NCBI GenBank assembly: GCA_934167785.1
Contig: CAKPLX010000019.1
Span: forward strand, 1-18,551
Origin: an uncultured Bacilli bacterium
GTDB lineage: Bacteria; Bacillota_I; Bacilli_A; RF39; UBA660
Length of the DNA stretch: 18,551 bases
Direction: 5' to 3'
The notes under the pieces are model-generated. The model searched no databases. It saw only the letters and a list, made by a program, of their open reading frames with translations, and was not told the origin of the DNA. The translations under genes and the position numbers were made by a program. Positions 14,410 to 18,551 of this stretch are shown piece by piece. Numbering within the stretch: position 1 is the first letter of the stretch; each line of letters begins with the position of its first letter.

Positions 14410-15403
14410 AGTTTTCGGCTTCTTCTAACATATTCTCGATAAAAATACCATATCCTCTTTTACAATCATCAACAACAACATGAGTAACTGCACCAATGAT
14501 ATGATCATTTTGAATAATAGGACTACCACTCATTCCTTGAACTATTCCCCCAGTATTTTCTAATAATCGTTCATCCGTTACTTCAAATAAAATATTTTTT
14601 TTACTCTTATCATTTAACATCACTTTTAAAATTTTAATTTTAAATTCTTCCACATCATTTTCTGATATTACTGTAAGGATAGAGGCATCTCCTAAAGTAA
14701 CATCTTTTTTCTCAGCCACTTTATATTTCTTTTCATTTTCAATATCTTTTGTATATTTTCCAAAAATCCCTGAAGAAGTATTTTCAACAATATTTCCATA
14801 AATATCATTAACATCATATCTAGCATTTTTTTCTCCCGGATTTCCTCGATCAGATGGAGTAATTCCAGTAACTGTAGAATGATAAATTTTTCCATCTTTA
14901 ATTTCTAATTTTTGTCCTGTTGTAGATTCAATAATCTCATGCCCAAGAGCACCATAAATTTTAGTATTTGGATCAATAAAAGTTAAAGTACCAACACCAT
15001 TAATACTATCTTTTACATAAAGTCCTGTTTTATAAACAGAATCGTTATCTTGAACCAGTTTCAATATTGTTTCTTTTTTTTCACTGCCACGGACATAACC
15101 AATTTTAATCTCTTCTTTTGCATTTGTCTCATCAAGTTTCTTTAACATTTCTTCAATAGAATGCACTTCTAAATTATTGATATGGGTAATTTTATCTCCT
15201 TTTTGTAAGTCAGCCAAAAGAGCTGGATTTTCATTGCCAATTTTATAAGTACCCACAATTAAAACACCATTACATTTTAATTCGATTCCAATATTTTGAC
15301 CACCAGCAATAATATAATCTGAATAAGCAAAGACATTAAAAGGAATAAAGAATATAGTTAGAAGAAGAACAATCAAACTAGATGTCTTTTTTAATTTTAG
15401 CAT
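14408..15403 (-). CDS. spoIVB: SpoIVB serine peptidase (S55 family)
   Basis: In B. subtilis SpoIVB is made in the forespore, secreted into the space between the spore membranes and cleaves SpoIVFA, which triggers pro-sigma-K processing in the mother cell. This 331-residue protein has an N-terminal signal or anchor (about 9-26), a PDZ domain (about 36-115, with ALLADLQKGDKITHINN) and an S55 peptidase domain. The triad residues are His155 (YGALGHEI), Asp277 (EVTDERLL) and Ser292 (VQGMSGSPI). It is shorter than the roughly 425-residue B. subtilis protein, mainly in the N-terminal and linker parts, as is common in other spore formers. Start ATG has AAGGAGAT upstream. A possible sigma-G-type promoter precedes it. 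No spoIIP or spo0A is visible next to it, unlike the usual spoIVB-spo0A pairing. Confidence 0.95.
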   Translation of the reverse strand: MLKLKKTSSLIVLLLTIFFIPFNVFAYSDYIIAGGQNIGIELKCNGVLIVGTYKIGNENPALLADLQKGDKITHINNLEVHSIEEMLKKLDETNAKEEIKIGYVRGSEKKETILKLVQDNDSVYKTGLYVKDSINGVGTLTFIDPNTKIYGALGHEIIESTTGQKLEIKDGKIYHSTVTGITPSDRGNPGEKNARYDVNDIYGNIVENTSSGIFGKYTKDIENEKKYKVAEKKDVTLGDASILTVISENDVEEFKIKILKVMLNDKSKKNILFEVTDERLLENTGGIVQGMSGSPIIQNDHIIGAVTHVVVDDCKRGYGIFIENMLEEAEN

Positions 15404-15444
15404 GAATTACATCTCCTTTTTAATCTTTTAACAGATTACATTAT

Positions 15445-15473
15445 TAGTATCCACCAACCACTTAAATTTATGT
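15445..15473 (-). promoter_or_regulatory. Possible sigma-G (forespore) promoter of spoIVB
   Basis: On the minus strand ACATA (complement of 15469-15473) and GATACTA (complement of 15445-15451) are separated by 17 bases. This resembles the sigma-G pattern (GHATR, then CATACTA) with one mismatch per box, and no good sigma-A pair is visible here. It lies about 40 bases before the start, and spoIVB is forespore-expressed in B. subtilis. Confidence 0.45.
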
Positions 15474-15521
15474 TATTCAATAATTTCCAATAAATATAAA
15501 TTAGAAAAAACAAGATTTAGT

Positions 15522-16100
15522 TTAAGAGCAAGAAAGATAAATTTCTTTAAGAATTTTAATTTTTAAATTTTTAAATTTTTGTAAAGATTCTAATTCTTCT
15601 TTTAAAATTTCTAATTCATAAACAATCTCTTCTTGAAATTCTTTTTTTAAAATTTTTTTCTCTTTTAATAAATAATCTATTGTTTTTAGGGAAGAATAAG
15701 AAAAAGTAATTTGAATGAGAAATCCAGATTTTAAATATAAAATATGATTTTTTAAAACTTCTGTTGTACTTTTAGTATAAGCTCTAACTAAACCACCAGC
15801 ACCTAATTTTATTTTTCCAAAATAACGAACAACTATACACAAAACATGATTTAAATTCTGTTTTTCTAAAACGAGTAGAATAGGGATACCAGCAGTACCA
15901 CTAGGTTCTCCATCATCATTTGCATACTTTACTTGATCTAAAATATACGCATAACAATAATGTGTAGCATTAGGATATTTAACTTTAGCCTTTTCTAGAT
16001 AAATATCAATATCAGTATTTTTTTCAATAGGATATACTAAGGCAATAAATTTAGAATTTTTAATTTCTAAACAATATTCATTTTCAATAACACTTTTCAT
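15522..16100 (-). CDS. YigZ/IMPACT family protein
   Basis: The 192-residue protein shows the signature of the UPF0029/YigZ family: an N-terminal IENEYCLEIKNSKFIA segment, YANDDGEPSGTAGIPIL (about 58-74) and VVRYFGKIKLGAGGLVRAYTKS (about 86-107). The canonical YFGG is YFGK here. A second, shorter domain follows after about residue 130, rich in Lys and Leu, as in bacterial members with a C-terminal DUF1949-like part. The family includes eukaryotic IMPACT, a translation-related regulator, but the bacterial function is not established. Start is supported by GAGGTGA five bases upstream and by a sigma-A promoter. The gene lies upstream of spoIVB in the same direction, with a 118-base gap. Confidence 0.93.
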   Translation of the reverse strand: MKSVIENEYCLEIKNSKFIALVYPIEKNTDIDIYLEKAKVKYPNATHYCYAYILDQVKYANDDGEPSGTAGIPILLVLEKQNLNHVLCIVVRYFGKIKLGAGGLVRAYTKSTTEVLKNHILYLKSGFLIQITFSYSSLKTIDYLLKEKKILKKEFQEEIVYELEILKEELESLQKFKNLKIKILKEIYLSCS

Positions 16101-16117
16101 CGTTCACCTCAAAACTT

Positions 16118-16147
16118 ATTGTATCATAGGATTTTTCTTAATGTAAA
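16118..16147 (-). promoter_or_regulatory. Sigma-A promoter of the YigZ-family gene
   Basis: On the minus strand TTTACA (complement of 16142-16147) and TACAAT (complement of 16118-16123) are 18 bases apart, each with one mismatch from consensus. The -10 lies about 18 bases before the ATG. Confidence 0.65.
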
Positions 16148-16164
16148 TAAAAAATGACACTAGC

Positions 16165-16196
16165 CTATACACATCTGTCACAACTTCATAGTTTAT
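16165..16196 (+). promoter_or_regulatory. Possible sporulation (sigma-E/K-type) promoter of cotJ genes
   Basis: No sigma-A pair points at the cotJ genes. CATAGTTTA (16187-16195) fits a CATA-N3-TA sigma-K-like -10, with an AC 16 bases upstream. CTATACACAT (16165-16174) is a looser sigma-E-like alternative that leaves a more usual leader length before the ribosome site at 16200-16207. In B. subtilis cotJ is sigma-E dependent. The choice between the two is open. Confidence 0.3.
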
Positions 16197-16213
16197 TCTA
16201 GGAAGTGATAAAA

Positions 16214-16708
16214 ATGAACGATTATGGATTTGACTATTTAAATTATATGACAGCATCCCCTAATATGATAAATTATCAAAATAATAATACCATACCTTAC
16301 CAAAATACTAATCCTAATATCAACCCAAATATGTATAATAACCAAATGGCAAAAAATTCGGAATTAACCGATCCTTATCAAGGATTTATCCGAGGAAACA
16401 GTTTTCAAAATTTGTATAGCAAATATAAAAATTATAGCCCCATGGAATTAAATCCTAAAAATGAAAGAGAAGCACTATTATACCAACTCCTTCAATATAA
16501 GTTTGCTTTAACAGACTTAAATCTATACTTAGATGTAAATCCAAATGACCAACAAATGTTATCTATTTTTCAAAAATACTTAACCATCTCTAAACAAATT
16601 AAAGATAAATATGAAAGAATGTATGGTCCACTAACCATATCAGATATCAACCCAAATATAACAAATTGGTCATGGAAAAATAGCCCATGGCCTTGGGAGG
16701 GAGAATAA
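16214..16708 (+). CDS. Fused CotJA-CotJB spore coat protein
   Basis: The start is the ATG at 16214 with AGGAAGTGA upstream. A GTG nine bases earlier would sit on the ribosome site. The 164 residues have an Asn/Tyr/Pro-rich, low-complexity head (1-50), then LTDPYQGFIRGNSFQNLYSKY (51-71), which resembles the CotJA core, and from about 84 the CotJB domain: EREALLYQLLQYKFALTDL, NLYLDVNPNDQQM, KYERMYGPL and the ending WSWKNSPWPWE, typical of CotJB. In B. subtilis CotJA, CotJB and CotJC are three separate proteins of the spore coat. Here the first two are in one chain. CotJC starts one base after the stop, giving a complete cotJ operon. CotJB identity is secure, and the CotJA part is a likely assignment. 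Confidence 0.88.
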   Translation: MNDYGFDYLNYMTASPNMINYQNNNTIPYQNTNPNINPNMYNNQMAKNSELTDPYQGFIRGNSFQNLYSKYKNYSPMELNPKNEREALLYQLLQYKFALTDLNLYLDVNPNDQQMLSIFQKYLTISKQIKDKYERMYGPLTISDINPNITNWSWKNSPWPWEGE

Positions 16709-16709
16709 T

Positions 16710-17270
16710 ATGTTTCAATATGTAAAAACTTTACAATACCCAATTAATATTAAGAAAAAAGACTTAAGAATGGCGCATCTAATTGTGACCCAATATGGTG
16801 GAGCAAATGGGGAATTAGCCGCTGCAATGCGTTATCTAAACCAACGTTTTACCATGCCTGATGACAAAGGAAAGGCTTTACTAACTGACATTGGAACCGA
16901 AGAATTAGGCCATGTAGAAATGATTTGTACCATGCTTTATCAATTAACTAAAGGAGCTACCATTCAAGAACTAAAACAGGCTGGTCTAGATACTTTTTAT
17001 GCTGAACACGGAACAGATCTTTTCCCAACGAATGCAACTGGAGTTCCCTTTACCAGTGGTTACTTTGCTTCCGTAGGCAATCCAATAGCAAATTTATCAG
17101 AAGATATGGCTGCTGAAGAAAAGGCTAGAGCCACTTACGAAAATTTAATTAATTTAACAAATGATAAAGACATCATTGGGCCACTTTTATTTTTAAGACA
17201 AAGAGAAATTATTCATTTTAATCGATTTAAAGAATTATATAAAGAGTATAAGAAAAAAGGCTACCAATAG
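16710..17270 (+). CDS. cotJC: CotJC, manganese-catalase-family spore coat protein
   Basis: The 186-residue protein is full length for CotJC (about 189 in B. subtilis). It is a four-helix protein of the manganese catalase family. Visible metal-ligand motifs are Glu35 (GANGELAAAMRYLNQR), Glu65 and His68 (EELGHVEM), Glu136 or 137 (AAEEKAR) and Glu166/His169 (REIIHF), so the dimanganese site looks intact. Family members convert hydrogen peroxide to water and oxygen. CotJC itself is a coat protein whose catalase activity in the spore is not settled. The ribosome site GGGAGGGAG lies in the end of the upstream cotJA-B gene, and the one-base gap implies cotranscription. A hairpin and T-run follow the stop. 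Confidence 0.95.
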   Translation: MFQYVKTLQYPINIKKKDLRMAHLIVTQYGGANGELAAAMRYLNQRFTMPDDKGKALLTDIGTEELGHVEMICTMLYQLTKGATIQELKQAGLDTFYAEHGTDLFPTNATGVPFTSGYFASVGNPIANLSEDMAAEEKARATYENLINLTNDKDIIGPLLFLRQREIIHFNRFKELYKEYKKKGYQ

Positions 17271-17287
17271 TTCTTTTTTTCTTTTTC
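17251..17287 (+). terminator. Terminator of the cotJ operon
   Basis: CTA (17261-17263) pairs with TAG of the stop codon region (17268-17270) around a CCAA loop, and the stem extends with bulges through GGAAAAAAGA (17251-17260) and the following TTCTTTTTTTCT. A T-rich run continues to about 17286. Stem is mostly A-T, so strength is moderate. Confidence 0.5.
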
Positions 17288-17292
17288 TAAAA

Positions 17293-17321
17293 TTGACAAA
17301 TTTCTCTTAGAATGCTACAAT
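17293..17321 (+). promoter_or_regulatory. Consensus sigma-A promoter reading toward tRNA-Ser antisense strand and xerD
   Basis: TTGACA (17293-17298, perfect) and TACAAT (17316-17321) have a 17-base spacer and an extended TG. It is one of the two best promoters in the window, yet the first + strand gene, xerD, begins more than 220 bases downstream, beyond the antiparallel tRNA-Ser gene. Confidence 0.75.
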
Positions 17322-17340
17322 ACCACTAGTAGAAGAAAAT

Positions 17341-17364
17341 AAAAAAATCCTTGTTTCCAAGAAT
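17341..17364 (-). terminator. Terminator of tRNA-Ser
   Basis: On the minus strand ATTCTTG and CAAGGAT pair over seven positions (one G-U) around a GAAA tetraloop (17347-17364) and are followed by a U-run (17341-17346). It lies 12 bases after the encoded CCA. On the + strand the same hairpin has a mismatch and no T-run. Confidence 0.85.
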
Positions 17365-17376
17365 TTAAATTTCATA

Positions 17377-17467
17377 TGGCGGAGACAGAGAGATTTGAAC
17401 TCTCGCACCAGTTTCCCAGTCTACACCCTTAGCAGGGGCGCCTCTTCAGCCTCTTGAGTATGTCTCC
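17377..17467 (-). tRNA. tRNA-Ser (anticodon GCU)
   Basis: On the minus strand the 91 bases form a class II tRNA: acceptor GGAGACA with TGTCTCC, a D arm with GGCTGAAGAGG, an anticodon arm CCCCTGCTAAGGG with anticodon GCT (AGC/AGU serine codons), a long variable arm and the T arm GAGAGTTCAAATCTCTC. CCA is encoded (17377-17379). A consensus promoter and a terminator bracket it. Confidence 0.96.
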
Positions 17468-17484
17468 AAAACGCTTATGTACCC

Positions 17485-17513
17485 ATTCTACTATTTTTTT
17501 CTAATCTTGTCAA
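17485..17513 (-). promoter_or_regulatory. Consensus sigma-A promoter of tRNA-Ser
   Basis: On the minus strand a perfect TTGACA (complement of 17508-17513) and TAGAAT (complement of 17485-17490) have a 17-base spacer. The -10 is 18 bases before the tRNA 5' end. Confidence 0.85.
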
Positions 17514-17547
17514 TAAATTTATCAAAAAATTCTAAAGAAGGTGAACT

Positions 17548-18462
17548 ATGTTCAAAATTGATCAATTAAAATTAACAATAGAAAATAAAAAAATAATAAA
17601 AGAATATCAAATTTATTTACTAACAATGAAGCATTTATCAGAAAATTCAATTATTTCTTATACCCTAGATATTTACAAATATCTTTCTTTTTTAGAGGAA
17701 AAAAATATCACTTACCAAGAAATCAAAAAGGAAGATCTTCTTCTTTATTTAAATCAATTAAACGAAGAAAATTACGCGATCAGTAGTGTTATGCGCAAAA
17801 TATCCGCCCTAAAAAGTTTTCACTTTTTCTTAAAAAAGAATTATCAATTAGAAAATATTGCAAGTAGAATAGAACTTCCCAGACACTATCCCAAAGTTCC
17901 ACAAATTCTTTCTATTGAAGAAGTGGAAATGCTATTAGATATCCCACTAAAAACAAACTATGATTACCGTAATAAAGCAATGCTAGAGTTAATGTATGCA
18001 ACAGGTCTTCGGGTAAGTGAATTAGTAAATTTAAAAATTAATGACATTGATCTTGATTCAAGATTTGTTCGGGTGATAGGAAAGGGGAATAAAGAACGAA
18101 TTGTTCCAATTGGGGACTATGCCACAAAATACTTAAAAATTTATTTATCGGAGTATCGTGATTCTCTAAAAAAGAAATACCTTTGTGATGCCCTTTTTTT
18201 AAATAATCACGGTAAAGTTATAACCAGACAAGGCTTTTTTAAAATTTTAAAGGAAATTGTGAAAGAAAAAAATTTTTCTCAAAATATTAGTCCCCACGTT
18301 TTAAGACATTCTTTTGCTACACATCTTTTAAATAATGGAGCCGATTTAAGAAGCATTCAATTATTATTAGGACACGCAAATCTCTCTACTACTCAAATTT
18401 ATACAAACGTAAACAATATGACCTTAAAAGAAAACTATAATTTATATCATCCTAGACATTAA
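17548..18462 (+). CDS. xerD: XerD-like tyrosine site-specific recombinase
   Basis: The XerC/XerD pair resolves chromosome dimers at dif during division. The 304-residue length is standard. The N-terminal SAM-like DNA-binding domain covers about 15-105 (YLLTMKHLSENSIISYTLDI; SVMRKISALKSFHFFL). The catalytic domain covers about 118-300 and holds the full set Arg155 (ATGLRVSEL), Lys179 (VIGKGNKER), His250 and Arg253 (PHVLRHSFATHLL), His276 (LLGHANLSTTQIYT) and Tyr285. The start has AAGAAGGTG upstream. It stands alone after the tRNA-Ser gene and is followed by a possible insertion element. XerC or a lone phage integrase cannot be fully excluded, but the compact size, HVLRHSFATHLL and single-copy housekeeping look favour XerD. 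Confidence 0.88.
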   Translation: MFKIDQLKLTIENKKIIKEYQIYLLTMKHLSENSIISYTLDIYKYLSFLEEKNITYQEIKKEDLLLYLNQLNEENYAISSVMRKISALKSFHFFLKKNYQLENIASRIELPRHYPKVPQILSIEEVEMLLDIPLKTNYDYRNKAMLELMYATGLRVSELVNLKINDIDLDSRFVRVIGKGNKERIVPIGDYATKYLKIYLSEYRDSLKKKYLCDALFLNNHGKVITRQGFFKILKEIVKEKNFSQNISPHVLRHSFATHLLNNGADLRSIQLLLGHANLSTTQIYTNVNNMTLKENYNLYHPRH

Positions 18463-18474
18463 AAAAGCACCAAG

Positions 18475-18551
18475 TGAACTAGTCAAGAAAAAGTGGACAG
18501 TTTAAAAAGACACTTAAAACCCTGATTCGATTTTATATTGGATTGGGGTTT
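18475..18551. mobile_element. Possible end of an IS3-family insertion sequence (cut by window edge)
   Basis: Starting at 18475, TGAACT is followed after about 13 bases by AAGTGGACAGTTTAAA. This layout resembles the terminal repeats of IS3-family elements (TGAACT, then an A-rich stretch, then a GACA segment). The sequence then enters a hairpin and leaves the window. No transposase gene is visible here. The alternative is that this is simply the 3' untranslated end of xerD with a terminator. Confidence 0.35.
18517..18551 (+). terminator. Stem-loop at the window end
   Basis: Fourteen positions pair (18517-18530 with 18538-18551, four G-U pairs, seven-base loop). AAACCC on one side and GGGTTT on the other form the base, and Ts begin at the window edge. 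On + strand RNA it is a good terminator candidate for xerD or a read-through block at an IS end. Confidence 0.55.

Noticed and set aside
14692..14895. Short minus-strand frame within spoIVB
   Set aside because: It is out of phase with a protease gene whose catalytic motifs are clear.
17548..18462. Phage or integrative-element integrase next to tRNA-Ser
   Set aside because: The protein has the compact size and motifs of XerC/XerD, no excisionase or element genes are nearby, and the tRNA is complete with no visible repeat of its 3' end.

Overview
The window reads as a chromosome segment of a spore-forming, very AT-rich Gram-positive bacterium of the Bacillota, most likely an uncultured or gut-type member of the Bacilli or Erysipelotrichia. 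The evidence is the strong A/T bias in the third codon position and in intergenic DNA, GGAGG-type ribosome sites before nearly every gene, TTGACA/TATAAT promoters, standard use of TGA as stop, a sortase with its own substrate, and three sporulation markers (SpoIVB, a CotJA/CotJB protein and CotJC). Taxonomy below the phylum is inference.

Positions 1-7693 are the end of a surface-polysaccharide (capsule or exopolysaccharide) locus, all on the + strand. It holds two GT2 glycosyltransferases (the first cut by the window edge), an EpsG/Wzy-like polymerase, a GT4 glycosyltransferase, a TupA-like ATP-grasp enzyme and a Wzx-type flippase with an unusual 195-residue cytosolic tail. Most junctions overlap by a few bases or are under 10 bases. 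UDP-glucose 6-dehydrogenase follows behind its own consensus promoter and would supply UDP-glucuronate. Together these genes cover sugar activation, assembly, export and polymerisation.

Positions 7771-10465 hold a VanZ-like membrane protein and then a tight four-gene surface unit: a small secreted protein ending in an LASTG sorting signal, a class D-like sortase, a four-segment membrane protein of unknown function, and a 36-residue membrane microprotein. The last three junctions overlap or abut. A bidirectional-looking terminator separates this unit from two minus-strand genes of unknown function (10483-12362), which are divergent from a LysR-type regulator (12452-13342). An exceptionally long stem-loop (13419-13476) and a short gene of unknown function follow.

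Positions 14246-18462 are housekeeping and sporulation genes: tRNA-Thr(CGU), SpoIVB protease with a possible sigma-G promoter, a YigZ/IMPACT protein, a fused CotJA-CotJB coat protein with CotJC (manganese-catalase family), tRNA-Ser(GCU) and a XerD-type tyrosine recombinase. The last 77 bases resemble the end of an IS3-family insertion sequence, or at least a strong hairpin, cut by the window edge. I saw no CRISPR array, rRNA or prophage gene. No stretch without a gene exceeds about 180 bases.
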